Assembly (NCBI RefSeq): GCF_021538615.1
Contig: NZ_JAJHIZ010000002.1
Span: 1,116,001 to 1,180,000 of the forward strand
DNA length: 64,000 nucleotides
From: Niabella agricola
Lineage (GTDB): Bacteria; Bacteroidota; Bacteroidia; Chitinophagales; Chitinophagaceae
Reading direction: 5' to 3'
The position numbers and the translations under genes are program-made. The notes beneath the pieces were generated by a model, which saw only the letters and a program-made list of their open reading frames with translations, did not search any database and was not told the DNA's origin. Of this stretch, positions 26,296 through 35,623 are shown piece by piece (within the stretch, counting starts at the first letter, position 1; each line of letters opens with the position of its first letter).

Positions 26296-29200
26296 TTACA
26301 GATCAACCCTCACACCAAGTACAAAACTCCGGTAGCTGTAAGAGTTGGGGCCCACCTGCCCGGTGTTTGAAACATCCACAAATTCCTTGTAAGGCACCGT
26401 TTCGGGATCATAGTTCTTATCGGCATTGTGGATGAGCACGGGGTTCATGGCTGTTACATATACGGCCATATTGCTCATATGGGCCCTCTCGGTGAAATGC
26501 CTGGGCAGGCGGTACGTAAGCGTAATATTTTTTACCCTGATGAAAGTCGCTTTGCGGTAAGTAAGCGCTTCCCAGTACAAGGGAATGTCGCTTGTTTGAG
26601 TGGGTTGCTGGTAATCATTGCTGGGATTCGAAGGCGTCCAGTAATCGACCTTACTGGATTGATAACGTCCTACCAGTCCCGGACGGGGCACACGGTACAG
26701 GCCTCCCACCCGGAAATAAGTGAGAAAATTCAGCTCAAAATTTTTATAGGTAAATGTATTATTAACGCTGGCAATAAAATCGGGATTGTGTGAGCCCAAT
26801 ACCACTTTATCGATGGGGCTAAACGCCGAATCTCCGTTGGCATCAAAAATTTTAATCTTGCCCGGCTGATAAGCGCTGTTGGTGCGCCCGTTCTTGGGCC
26901 AGAAAATGGCAGACAGGATCCCGTTTGCGGCCGTGTCTGCGTACTGGAAGATTCCCTCTTTCTTATAGCTCCAGTACACCTGCAGGGGTTGGCCCAGGAT
27001 CCACAGGTTTGCATAATTGCTGTTACCGGAGCCATCGATATCCACAATCCGCTCCTTATTTTTGGTAAACATAAAGTCCGTAGTCCAGCTAAATTCCGGC
27101 CGGGCAATGTTCCGGGTCGTCAATGCGATTTCGATGCCCCGGTTATTTACCTTGCCAAGATTAAAATACATCCAGGTAACACCGTTTGCGGCTGGTATGG
27201 TACGTTTTTGTAACAGATCCGTGGTATTGGAATTGTACAGATCCACCGTACCGGTGATCCGGTTGTTTAGCAATCCAAATTCCAGTCCCAGGTTGGTGGT
27301 AGTCGTCTTTTCCCAGCCCAGACCCGGCGTAGGAAAGGTAGAAGGCGCTGTACCGATGGCAGCCGTGCCATTTCCCCAGTTATAATTGGTAAACGCAAGA
27401 GGACCACCGGTCTGATAAGGGTCGATAGAAGCATTTCCAACACGACCGATCCCTGCGCGGATCTTTGCACTATTGAAAAAGCCCTGGTTGCTAAAAAACG
27501 ATTCGCGATCCAGCTGCCAGGCAATGGATCCGGATGGGAACCAGGCGCCTTTATTGTCCTCCGACAACACGGATGAATTGTCGTAGCGGTTGCTGAGGGT
27601 CAGCAGGTATTTGCTCCTGAACCCATACTCCACTCTTGCCATATAAGACAGGTATTGCGAAGCCGAAAAATCGCCACTACCGGTTACCGTTGCGTCGGTG
27701 TTCCGTTGCAGCGAATACCATTTCTGCGATTCGAAGATGAGGTTGTTCGCGCTCATGGTCAGCGAAGAGGAACGGTTCAGGCTTTGCATCTCGTGCAGGA
27801 GGGTTACGTTCAGGGAATGGTCATTCTTAATACTCGTGTTATATGTTACAATATTGTCAAATACCCATGAGGAAGCCCTGTTATCTGTTTGACTGGCACT
27901 TGCCAGACCACCCAGCCGCACTGAAGATTCGGCGCCGTTAAACTGGCCGCGTACGGAACTGCGGATGTCGGCGCCGAACATTGTACGGTATTTCAACCCT
28001 TTCAAAAGCGTTACCTCGGCATATACATTTCCAAAAATGCGGTTGGCCTTGGTTTCATCAAAAACGGTATTGCGGTCATTAATGGCGCTGCGGATCTGCT
28101 GGTCGCCATTCGGATAAAGCACCCATTTGCCGGCCGAGTCATAAGGCGTCACCAGCGGGATCATGCCGGAAGCATTGCCAAAGGAACTGGTGCTTGAATT
28201 GGTAATGCTGTGGGAAAAGTTGATACTGGTACCGAAATTCAAAAATCTGGCAGGTTTGAAATCAACCGTATTGCCGATGGAATAGCGCGTATAATCCTGC
28301 GCCCATTCAATGCCTTTCTGTTTAAAATAACCGGCACTGAGGGATGCTTTTATTTTTTCGCTCCCCCCGGATACCGAGATGCTATGATTATCGGTCGACC
28401 CGTTCCTCAGGCCTACTTCATTTTGCCAGTCGTAGCCTTTTACTTTTGAGGGATCATACAGGTCCACACTGTCCAGCTGGGTAGTGATGCCCAGCCCCTG
28501 CATCAGGGCTCTTTCTTCAGCGGTGGTAGCCCTTTTCCGGGCCCTGAAGATATTGTTCACCGGATCATATACATCCCAGGTATAGGCGTCTTTGACTGCA
28601 TTCCACTGCGCCTCGCTGCCAAAGCGCTTCCAGAACAGCGCAATATCATTCACAGCCGTGGGATAATAATACAAGGGATTGCTAGCTGAAGCGGTACCCC
28701 TTGTTGCCGTATACTGGCGGTCTGCAAAAAAAGCCTGCCTCCAGGCATCGGCAATCTCGGCGCCGTTAAAAACGGGCAGCGGGCGGGTAACCTTCTCGAT
28801 CGATTTACTGCCCATGTAGGTAACACTTACCTTTCCGGCCCTCCCCTTCCTGGTAGTAATCTGTACCACTCCATTGGCACCTCGTACACCATAAATGGCC
28901 GTTGCGGACGCGTCTTTTAATATATCCACGCTTTCGATATCGGCTGGGTTCAGGTCATCGATGGTATAACTCACCGGGAACCCATCCACTACATATAAAG
29001 GTTCGTTACTGGCATTGAGGGAACGGTTTCCGCGAATGCGGATGGTGGCGCCGGCACCAGGTTTAAAACTGCTTGGGGTGGCCACCACACCCGTGATCCT
29101 TCCCTGGAGGGCCTGTGTAAGGTTGGAAGCAGGTACAGTTCTGAGCTTATCACCGCTGATGGAAGCCGTAGCCCCAGTTACATCCGACTTCTTCCGCGAT

Positions 29201-29553
29201 CCATAACCAATGACCACCACTTCATCCATTGAACTGGTTTTTTGTTTCAGTACTACGTTTATCGCCGGCCCGGAAACGGTTAGCTCCTGTGTTTCATATC
29301 CCACGCTGGAGATCCCGACCACAGCGTCCTTCGGGGCCGTAATGGTAAACCGGCCGGCATCGTCGGTGCGTGTAGCGGCGGTGGTTCCTTTTACTTCAAC
29401 AGAAGCTCCCGAAACCGGTTTACCGGCTTCATCCGAAACGACCCCTTTCACTGAAATAGTTCCCGGAACCTGCGCCCAAAGCCCTCCCGATACGGTTGCC
29501 GCCAGCAGGATCAGCATATACAGCAATTTTCTAAAGATTAAGTTTTTTTGCAT
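26296..29553 (-). CDS. SusC/RagA family TonB-linked outer-membrane transporter
   Basis: A 1085-residue transporter. A signal peptide (about 1-27) is followed by a carboxypeptidase-like regulatory domain (about 33-107) and the SusC-specific DEVVVIGYGS motif (about 109-118). The plug contains ADIESVDILKDASATAIYGVRGANGVVQITT, and a large beta-barrel ends in an aromatic/hydrophobic tail (FVLGVRVDL). There is no N-terminal STN domain, so it is not expected to signal to an anti-sigma factor. It imports oligosaccharides using TonB energy. It lies inside the PUL 1 operon, 128 bases after GH105, with an inverted repeat upstream. Confidence 0.95.
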   Translation of the reverse strand: MQKNLIFRKLLYMLILLAATVSGGLWAQVPGTISVKGVVSDEAGKPVSGASVEVKGTTAATRTDDAGRFTITAPKDAVVGISSVGYETQELTVSGPAINVVLKQKTSSMDEVVVIGYGSRKKSDVTGATASISGDKLRTVPASNLTQALQGRITGVVATPSSFKPGAGATIRIRGNRSLNASNEPLYVVDGFPVSYTIDDLNPADIESVDILKDASATAIYGVRGANGVVQITTRKGRAGKVSVTYMGSKSIEKVTRPLPVFNGAEIADAWRQAFFADRQYTATRGTASASNPLYYYPTAVNDIALFWKRFGSEAQWNAVKDAYTWDVYDPVNNIFRARKRATTAEERALMQGLGITTQLDSVDLYDPSKVKGYDWQNEVGLRNGSTDNHSISVSGGSEKIKASLSAGYFKQKGIEWAQDYTRYSIGNTVDFKPARFLNFGTSINFSHSITNSSTSSFGNASGMIPLVTPYDSAGKWVLYPNGDQQIRSAINDRNTVFDETKANRIFGNVYAEVTLLKGLKYRTMFGADIRSSVRGQFNGAESSVRLGGLASASQTDNRASSWVFDNIVTYNTSIKNDHSLNVTLLHEMQSLNRSSSLTMSANNLIFESQKWYSLQRNTDATVTGSGDFSASQYLSYMARVEYGFRSKYLLTLSNRYDNSSVLSEDNKGAWFPSGSIAWQLDRESFFSNQGFFNSAKIRAGIGRVGNASIDPYQTGGPLAFTNYNWGNGTAAIGTAPSTFPTPGLGWEKTTTTNLGLEFGLLNNRITGTVDLYNSNTTDLLQKRTIPAANGVTWMYFNLGKVNNRGIEIALTTRNIARPEFSWTTDFMFTKNKERIVDIDGSGNSNYANLWILGQPLQVYWSYKKEGIFQYADTAANGILSAIFWPKNGRTNSAYQPGKIKIFDANGDSAFSPIDKVVLGSHNPDFIASVNNTFTYKNFELNFLTYFRVGGLYRVPRPGLVGRYQSSKVDYWTPSNPSNDYQQPTQTSDIPLYWEALTYRKATFIRVKNITLTYRLPRHFTERAHMSNMAVYVTAMNPVLIHNADKNYDPETVPYKEFVDVSNTGQVGPNSYSYRSFVLGVRVDL

Positions 29554-29586
29554 CGTTTTATATTGGTTTAGTTAACATATGTATTA

Positions 29587-29625
29587 AATAATTGTAATTA
29601 TCACAATTATTACTATTGACAATAG
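29587..29625 (-). promoter_or_regulatory. Two inverted repeats upstream of SusC
   Basis: AATAATTGT (29587-29595) and ACAATTATT (29603-29611) are perfect 9-bp arms 7 bases apart, 34 bases before the SusC start. CTATTG-A-CAATAG (613-625 of the 29 kb block, that is 29613-29625) is a second, 6-bp palindrome beside it. Both sit in the 128-base gap between GH105 and SusC and could be an internal operator or a processing hairpin. The region is AT-rich, so chance is possible. Confidence 0.4.
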
Positions 29626-29681
29626 CATGATGCAGATGCCGGAAACAGCTGAACCATCAGCCGGCAACCCGGTATCCACTG

Positions 29682-31055
29682 CTATTTCATCTGCACCGCA
29701 CTGTCATTGATCTCAAATGGATGCTGTTGCAGCATCCGGAAGATTTCGGCACCAGCCAGTAAAACAGGACCATAACCATGTGCCGCAAAATTGTTCACCG
29801 GCCGGTAATAATAAAATGCCGGGTCAAAGCCCATCCCGGTGCCCACACAAACGCCGGCGATCTGTCCCCCGGAAGTCACTTTAGTACTTACTGCATTCCA
29901 GGCCAGTAACGCTGCAGGTCCGTAAGCCCTTGCATCCAGCCAGCCCTTATTGATTCCCCGGGCGATGCAGTAGGTATAAATGGCCGTAGCCGAGGTTTCG
30001 AGATAGGAATCATTGCGGTCCAGCAACTGGTGCCAGAAGCCGGTCTTATCCTGGAGCGCCGCGAGCCCGGCCACATGTTTCTGAAACATGCTTAGTATTT
30101 CCTTTCTTCCCGGGTGGGTAGCCGGCAGGGCATCGAGCAGCTCTGTTTTTGTAAGCAGCGCCCACCCGTTTGCACGCCCCCAATGGAACTGCGGGTGCGG
30201 TTCCATCCCCTGTACCCAGCCGTGCATATAGACCCCTTTTGTTTCATTAAACATGCGTGCCGCAAACTGCCGGTATTGTTTTACAGCCTCATCAAAATAG
30301 CTGGTTTGCCCGGAGAGCAGGCCCATCTGTGCCAGCGCCGGTAAACTCATGTATAAATCATCAAGCCACAGCGTATTAGGCAAAGGTCGGTTCCTGGCAA
30401 AAGTTCCATCCGGAAGACGGAATTCCTTATGCAGTATATAGTCTATAAAATGATCGATCATCGGACGCGTCACCTTTTCATCAGCGCCTGCCCGCAGGGC
30501 CTTGATCATCGCCGCGGCCATGGAGCCAGCATCGTCCAGCGCATGGGGACGGATGACGGATGTTACCGGAACCGTTCCGTTTTCATGCTGTTTCAGCAAT
30601 GCCTTATAATGCTGTACTACCTTCCCGATAAAATTGATCCGGTCAACAGCGTATCGGGCATACCGTTTATCACCGGTGGCAGCAGCCGCTTCCAGCATAC
30701 CGGTATATGTAACGCCCCATTCATAACTGATGAGCCGGAAATCACCCGGCTTCAATATGCTGTTAAAATCAGCATCATCTAGGCGGCCAACTATGGCTCC
30801 ATCCGGTTTATTGATCAGTTGCATGGGCGTTACAGCTTCGAGATACTGATATATTTTATCCAGCACTTCTTTTACACGCTGCGGCGTGGTTTCGCCATAA
30901 GGCGTACTGTAATCCGGTTTTAGCAGATGCAGCGGCGTTGTTGCATCATTCCCCTTCGCCGGCACGTATTGCGCGCTGACAGTGCCGGCAGCTGCTGCAA
31001 TAAACAGCCCGGCATACAAAAGGCGTGGTCTTAAACACTTTATACAAGCGATCAT
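29682..31055 (-). CDS. GH105 unsaturated rhamnogalacturonyl hydrolase (second copy)
   Basis: A 457-residue GH88/GH105-type enzyme with a signal peptide (about 1-29). The catalytic segment reads LWLDDLYMSLPAL (D232/D233), with the second acidic motif RLISYEWGVTYTGM; FHWGRANGWALLTK and DRNDSYLETSATAIYTY complete the active-site landmarks. It is clearly diverged from the copy at 11298-12428, suggesting a different chain length or linkage preference. It removes unsaturated uronic acid from lyase products. It is third in the PUL 1 operon, between GH106 and SusC. Confidence 0.9.
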   Translation of the reverse strand: MIACIKCLRPRLLYAGLFIAAAAGTVSAQYVPAKGNDATTPLHLLKPDYSTPYGETTPQRVKEVLDKIYQYLEAVTPMQLINKPDGAIVGRLDDADFNSILKPGDFRLISYEWGVTYTGMLEAAAATGDKRYARYAVDRINFIGKVVQHYKALLKQHENGTVPVTSVIRPHALDDAGSMAAAMIKALRAGADEKVTRPMIDHFIDYILHKEFRLPDGTFARNRPLPNTLWLDDLYMSLPALAQMGLLSGQTSYFDEAVKQYRQFAARMFNETKGVYMHGWVQGMEPHPQFHWGRANGWALLTKTELLDALPATHPGRKEILSMFQKHVAGLAALQDKTGFWHQLLDRNDSYLETSATAIYTYCIARGINKGWLDARAYGPAALLAWNAVSTKVTSGGQIAGVCVGTGMGFDPAFYYYRPVNNFAAHGYGPVLLAGAEIFRMLQQHPFEINDSAVQMK

Positions 31056-31096
31056 ATTTTTGGTTTATTTTTGAAACACTGCACCCTGCAGTGCCG

Positions 31097-33919
31097 TTAT
31101 TGTAAGGGCGTAAGCGTAACAGGGCCCAGAAGGCCGGAGGGCAAGGGCTTCCAATGCGCTGCATTAAACAAGCCATTCTTTCCATTTTCCTTTAGCCGGG
31201 CTGGCATATTGACGTTGTAAAATATTTTCCAGGGTAATTGCTCCCGGTCCATATAAGCGATGCGGTTGGCCATCCGGTTGGCTACCACAATTTCCAGCCG
31301 GTTTGTTTTCTGCAACGCCGATGCCGGGATCACTGCTGTAAATGAAGGTCCGATCAATGTAGCCAGGCTCTTGCCATTCAGGATCACTTCGGCCGTTTCA
31401 TGCACCGTGCCCAGGTTCAGCAGGTATTGCTCCGCATTGCCGGGCCTGTCAAAAGCAATCGTATATTTTGCCGTACCGGAGAAGTTCTTTACGGCATCGC
31501 CCGGTGCATCCGTCCAGGAGCCCAGGGTGCTGATGACCTGGCTTGCGGGCAGTACGGGACCACCTTCCAGGAAACTGAGGTTCCAGTTTCCCTTAACGGG
31601 GATGGCAGCTCCCGCACTGTTTTTATAAGGAAACGGATCCCCGTCCCGTTTGGTATCAAAGGTCTGAACCAGCATGGATGCATGAGGCTGCAACTGCACC
31701 CGTACCTCAATGCCGTTTTCTTTTTTACGCCAGTTGGCCAGCCCTTTCTCACCGCTCATCGCGTCAAATAAAGCCACCGATGCGGCATCAGCCGTCAGCG
31801 GCAGCCACTCTTCTGCAACCCGTTCCGTGCGATTGTTAATAAAATAAATACGGCCATCCATATTTTTTTGCCGAAGGATGTAGATCTCCTTATCTGCCGG
31901 CTTTTCTTTTCGTATGGCCCCGGCCTGCATCAGGGTTTCCAGGTCTTCACCTACCCAAACGGAGCCCTTACCGATGACAGCCTTCTGTGCATTCCCCTGT
32001 TGGGTGAACCGGAGCTGGCGGATCAGGCCGGAAAGCTTGCTCCGCCGGGCGTCCAACTGATACAGCCCCGGCACATCCGAGGGAAGCTTCTTATATACCA
32101 ATACCGTTGCACCGGCCCGTGCCAGCGCCAGTATTTTGCCAAAGCTTTCATCCGTAATAAAATGATTAGCCGGCAGCATGATCGCTGTATATTGATTGCC
32201 TCCGGTGACGATATGCCCCGATGCAACCCGGAATTGCTGCAATTGCCGGTCTGAAAAAAAGTCAAACCCATATCCTTTTTCAACCATGGCGTTCGACACC
32301 TGTTCAAAACCGGTATGCTCAAAATTTTTCTCCATGCCGTCAAAATGTTGTAACAATGCGTTTCCCGGCGCTGAGTAGCGATCGATGATCGGATAATAAA
32401 GCAGGAGATCATTATCCGGTTTCCCCATCTGTAAAAAACTTTGAATACGTGCGATATAAGTGTTCAGTGCATGGAAGTCTTTCCATTGCGGGTTAACCGG
32501 CTGAAAATGCACCGCTGCATAAAACAACCAGCCCGGCCAGGGAGCCTCCCTCGGTGAGTAGGCGGTGCCATGATAAAAAACATGATTGATGCCGCCCAGA
32601 AAATACAGATCGATCGCTTTCTTTACATCACCCCAGGATGAAAGAAAATGTTCGTTGAGCCAGGTGGCTGATTCTGAGGAAACCAGTTGCTTACCGGTAA
32701 CATGGGCCGCTGAACTTGCAAATTTAAAGCGCAGGATATCGTTTCCCTCCGTTTCCGGTATATCCACCACGCCATACAGATCCAGCGTATTTGCCGGTGA
32801 GCCATGGCTTTGATTGCGCAGCATCTTTCCTTTTCCATCGCTCCATTTTTTCCACTCCATTGTAAAATGCTCCAGCAACAGTTCGTCGATCACGGAACGG
32901 TAGTCATAGCGTACACGGCTGTTTTTATCTGCTTCATCTTCCCCAAAGAGCGCCGGCAGCTCATTACGGAGGTCGTAGCCTTTCCGTTTTTTAAACTCAG
33001 CAAAAAACTCCGGTGTCCAGTTGGCTTGTCCGCGTGCATCATCTACCTCATACGAGTCGTTAAAGAAGGAACGCAGGTAACTGATGTCGGATGCTTTAAA
33101 CGCCTGATCAAACCGCTTAAAATAATTTGCTGCAGCCTGCTTTGAAAAGTGGTCAATAGCATATCCTTCACCACCCGGTGCGGCCCGCTCTACCATTTTG
33201 CCATGCAACCCCTCAAACAATGCATAAAGGGTCCAGTTTTTTGCGCCCGGAGGGGCCGTCCAGTTGAGCTTACCGGATGCTTCCACTTTTGCGGTAAGGT
33301 CTACCGGAGCGCCCTTGTCCGGGTAGGCCATCAGTGTTTTTAATGGCAGCCGTCCCGGAAACTGTACCTGATCCAGCGCCAGTGCCTGCAGGTTTTTATT
33401 ATCCGGAAGCGGGTTCTTAATCGCTGCCACTATTGCCGGTTTGTTATTGGCGGTACGCACAAAGCCCTCTTGCATATATAGCACCGGTTCTTTTAACTGT
33501 TGATTCCCATTTAAGGCATAGGTTTTATAATAGATAGATTTACTGGCATCGGCATCTTTCACCCAGGGGCCGCCAAAAGGCCATCCGGTGCCGTTGGCCA
33601 GGTCCACCCCCAGGCCCAGGCGTTTGCTTTCTTTAAGCGTGAATGAAAACAACTCCATCCAGCGTGGCGACAGAAAGTCAACAAATTTTTGTTCCTGGCC
33701 ATGAATACCGTAGATGGGCGTGATCTCCGTACCTCCGATGCCAGCCTGCTTGTATTGCTCCAGGTTCCAGGTCAGTTCTTCCTCGTTTACCGCACTTCCC
33801 TCCCACCACCAACGGGTCCAGGGTTTACTGGTTGCTGTAATTTGCGGCCAGCTAACCTGTGCCTGCATTATAACAGCAACTGCACAGGCAATCAGTAAGC
33901 ATATTATGTTTCTTATCAT
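31097..33919 (-). CDS. GH106 alpha-L-rhamnosidase
   Basis: I start at ATG 33919, where a signal peptide begins (MIRNIICLLIACAVAV); an upstream in-frame start adds 13 residues without signal character. The 940-residue product opens with SKPWTRWWWEGSAVNEEEL and GIGGTEITPIYG, the diagnostic opening of GH106. It has a long barrel region with GLGVDLANGTGWPFGGPW, and ends in jelly-roll domains (NLGTVHETAEVILNGK). GH106 enzymes release L-rhamnose by inversion from rhamnogalacturonans. The rhamnose mutarotase gene lies just upstream, supporting rhamnose as the product. Confidence 0.92.
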   Translation of the reverse strand: MIRNIICLLIACAVAVIMQAQVSWPQITATSKPWTRWWWEGSAVNEEELTWNLEQYKQAGIGGTEITPIYGIHGQEQKFVDFLSPRWMELFSFTLKESKRLGLGVDLANGTGWPFGGPWVKDADASKSIYYKTYALNGNQQLKEPVLYMQEGFVRTANNKPAIVAAIKNPLPDNKNLQALALDQVQFPGRLPLKTLMAYPDKGAPVDLTAKVEASGKLNWTAPPGAKNWTLYALFEGLHGKMVERAAPGGEGYAIDHFSKQAAANYFKRFDQAFKASDISYLRSFFNDSYEVDDARGQANWTPEFFAEFKKRKGYDLRNELPALFGEDEADKNSRVRYDYRSVIDELLLEHFTMEWKKWSDGKGKMLRNQSHGSPANTLDLYGVVDIPETEGNDILRFKFASSAAHVTGKQLVSSESATWLNEHFLSSWGDVKKAIDLYFLGGINHVFYHGTAYSPREAPWPGWLFYAAVHFQPVNPQWKDFHALNTYIARIQSFLQMGKPDNDLLLYYPIIDRYSAPGNALLQHFDGMEKNFEHTGFEQVSNAMVEKGYGFDFFSDRQLQQFRVASGHIVTGGNQYTAIMLPANHFITDESFGKILALARAGATVLVYKKLPSDVPGLYQLDARRSKLSGLIRQLRFTQQGNAQKAVIGKGSVWVGEDLETLMQAGAIRKEKPADKEIYILRQKNMDGRIYFINNRTERVAEEWLPLTADAASVALFDAMSGEKGLANWRKKENGIEVRVQLQPHASMLVQTFDTKRDGDPFPYKNSAGAAIPVKGNWNLSFLEGGPVLPASQVISTLGSWTDAPGDAVKNFSGTAKYTIAFDRPGNAEQYLLNLGTVHETAEVILNGKSLATLIGPSFTAVIPASALQKTNRLEIVVANRMANRIAYMDREQLPWKIFYNVNMPARLKENGKNGLFNAAHWKPLPSGLLGPVTLTPLQ

Positions 33920-34059
33920 TTTGTCCAAATGGCTTATGCAATTTTTTAATGTGGGCACATTACCGGCAGCTGGTCTGCGGGATTCTGGTTCGCTGTTTTC
34001 TGCGCCCCCGTAATGACCCTGCCGGCTAACGGCAGCTTCAGGTTTTATATCGCATCCCG

Positions 34060-34374
34060 TTATTCAAGATAGAATACTTCCTGAAGCGGAACGGATACCG
34101 GCGACTGGTCGGTATTCGTTTCCATGATATCGCACATATAGGCCCACCACTTCTGCATTACCGGGTGCGCGGGCAGATCTTCCATGGTGCGCCCCTGTTC
34201 AATCTTTAATATACCAAACAAATCGCAGGTCCCCTCGTCTAGAAAAATGCTGTAATCGCTGATACCTGTTTGTTTTAGCAGCTGCTGCAATTCGGGCCAC
34301 AGAGCGCCGTGTCTTTTTTTGTATTCAGCTTCATATCCTTTAAATAATTTCATTTTAAAAGCAATCCGTTGCAT
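34060..34374 (-). CDS. rhaM: L-rhamnose mutarotase
   Basis: From ATG 34374 the product is 104 residues, the usual length of RhaM; an in-frame start at 34398 adds eight residues outside the fold. MQRIAFKMKLFKGYEAEYKKRHGALWPEL matches the family opening, with H22 at the position of the catalytic histidine of the E. coli enzyme, and ISDYSIFLDEGTCDLFG continues the ferredoxin-like fold. It interconverts alpha- and beta-L-rhamnose in the cytoplasm. It is the first gene of the large PUL 1 minus-strand operon. Confidence 0.93.
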   Translation of the reverse strand: MQRIAFKMKLFKGYEAEYKKRHGALWPELQQLLKQTGISDYSIFLDEGTCDLFGILKIEQGRTMEDLPAHPVMQKWWAYMCDIMETNTDQSPVSVPLQEVFYLE

Positions 34375-34431
34375 ATTACCAGGCATTATTGTTCGCAATC
34401 CATAGGGCCATCAACCAGTGATTAAGAGGCA

Positions 34432-34476
34432 CTAAAATAAATCGTTTTTTGCTGTTACCCATCCTGCGCCATCCTG
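34432..34476 (-). promoter_or_regulatory. PUL 1 promoter D: heptamer repeat pair plus -7 box (main operon)
   Basis: On the minus strand CAGGATG (34476-34470), GCG, CAGGATG (34466-34460), 20 bases, TATTTTAG (34439-34432). It lies 58 bases upstream of rhaM, so it would drive the roughly 16-kb operon down to GH127. Spacing is identical to promoters A and C. Confidence 0.68.
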
Positions 34477-34556
34477 AATCTTGTTTTTAATTGTAAATTA
34501 AACAAATATTAATCATGAACGCATAAAACCGCATCCATTTCATTGAAGCGGTAATA

Positions 34557-34994
34557 TCATACGGTGCTATTTGCTTTTTCCAGTCGGCCTTCTACCGGGA
34601 AACCGGCGTTTCTGAATATACCCGTTTCCATAACAGCCGCTTTTGCCAAAACAATATCCGGATATGCCGTCATCAGGGGCAACCGGGATGGTGTACAAAC
34701 CGCAGCGCCTGGATAAAACGATTTGAACATGGTTCCTTCTTGCACCGGTTGACCGATGTTTGAGGTTTTGATCCGCCACTGTCCGTAAACGCCGATATCG
34801 CCATAACCCAGGTTATCCCCTAGGGTCAATATCATATTGGAGCATGATGGCGTTGAAATTTTTATGGAACAGGAACCGGCAACCCAAAAGCAACCTTTTA
34901 CTGCGGACATCAGACCGCTTTTCATATAGGACTTCAGCATCGGCATAAAAAATGATCCTTTCAAAAATACGGTTGTTTCATTCATTAACCACAT
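34557..34994 (-). pseudogene. Sulfatase relic
   Basis: Residues about 53-111 of this 145-residue frame match the start of a type I sulfatase (NMILTLGDNLGYGDIGVYGQ, RIKTSNIG, AAVCTPSRLPLMT). The formylglycine-site motif CTPSR is kept, but the calcium-binding DD of ADDLGYGD reads GDN, the signal peptide is unrecognisable and everything after LMTAYPD is lost (a sulfatase needs some 450-550 residues). It cannot be functional. It sits just upstream of PUL 1 and may be a lost member of that locus. Confidence 0.75.
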
Positions 34995-35233
34995 CTATAC
35001 CTGTGCAAGGACCCGCCTAAACCACTTTATATGCGGTTGTTGAATACGCGTATTCTTTCCTATCCCTTTTAAAATAAAGGAGATAGAAAAAGCGCTGTAA
35101 GACCGGCAACGATTGCGTAAAAAGCAGGAAGCGGGCTCTTTTTTAAAACGCATCCCCGGCCGGAAAATAAATTATCAACAAGTGATCCCATCCGGTATAG
35201 CTGCAGGAGAAAAAAAATTTGCGCAACCAAATA

Positions 35234-35265
35234 ATTGCATTTAAATTTGCAATCATTCAATTGCA
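35234..35265 (+). promoter_or_regulatory. Triple half-site ATTGCA/TGCAAT before the ArsR gene
   Basis: ATTGCA (35234-35239), TGCAAT (35248-35253) and ATTGCA (35260-35265) alternate in orientation, forming two perfect inverted repeats that share the middle arm. The last arm ends 4 bases before the ATG at 35270. This is where an ArsR-type dimer would autorepress. Confidence 0.5.
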
Positions 35266-35269
35266 TAAT

Positions 35270-35623
35270 ATGATCATCAGGCGTGATGTTTTCCAGGCAA
35301 TAGCCGACCCTACAAGGAGACAGATTATTGATCTCCTGGCTCATGAGCCGCTCAATGTAAATGCTATTGCTGAACAATTTGACGTAAGCCGGCAGGCTGT
35401 TTCCGTACATGTAAAGATCCTTGCGGAATGCGGGCTGCTGGTGATCCGCCGGGAAGGAAGGGAACGGTATTGTGAAGCACAACTGCATAAGTTAAGCGAA
35501 GTAGCATCCTGGGCAGCGCAATATAAAAAATTCTGGGAGGGCCGGTTTGGCGCCCTGGATCGTTATTTGAATACAGTAAAAACTAAAAAATCTACAAATG
35601 GAAAAGGTACAAAGCCCCGCTGA
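35270..35623 (+). CDS. ArsR family winged-helix regulator
   Basis: Starting at ATG 35270 (MIIRRDVFQAIADPTRRQII), the product is 117 residues; an upstream in-frame start covers the operator-like repeats and is rejected. DPTRRQIIDLLAHEPLNVNAIAEQFDVSRQAVSVHVKIL is the winged HTH of the ArsR subgroup that is paired with SRPBCC proteins. No metal-binding cysteine pair (ELCVCDL type) is present, so it is not a metal sensor. Its 3-prime end overlaps the next gene by 26 bases. It is probably an autorepressor of the three-gene operon. Confidence 0.9.
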   Translation: MIIRRDVFQAIADPTRRQIIDLLAHEPLNVNAIAEQFDVSRQAVSVHVKILAECGLLVIRREGRERYCEAQLHKLSEVASWAAQYKKFWEGRFGALDRYLNTVKTKKSTNGKGTKPR

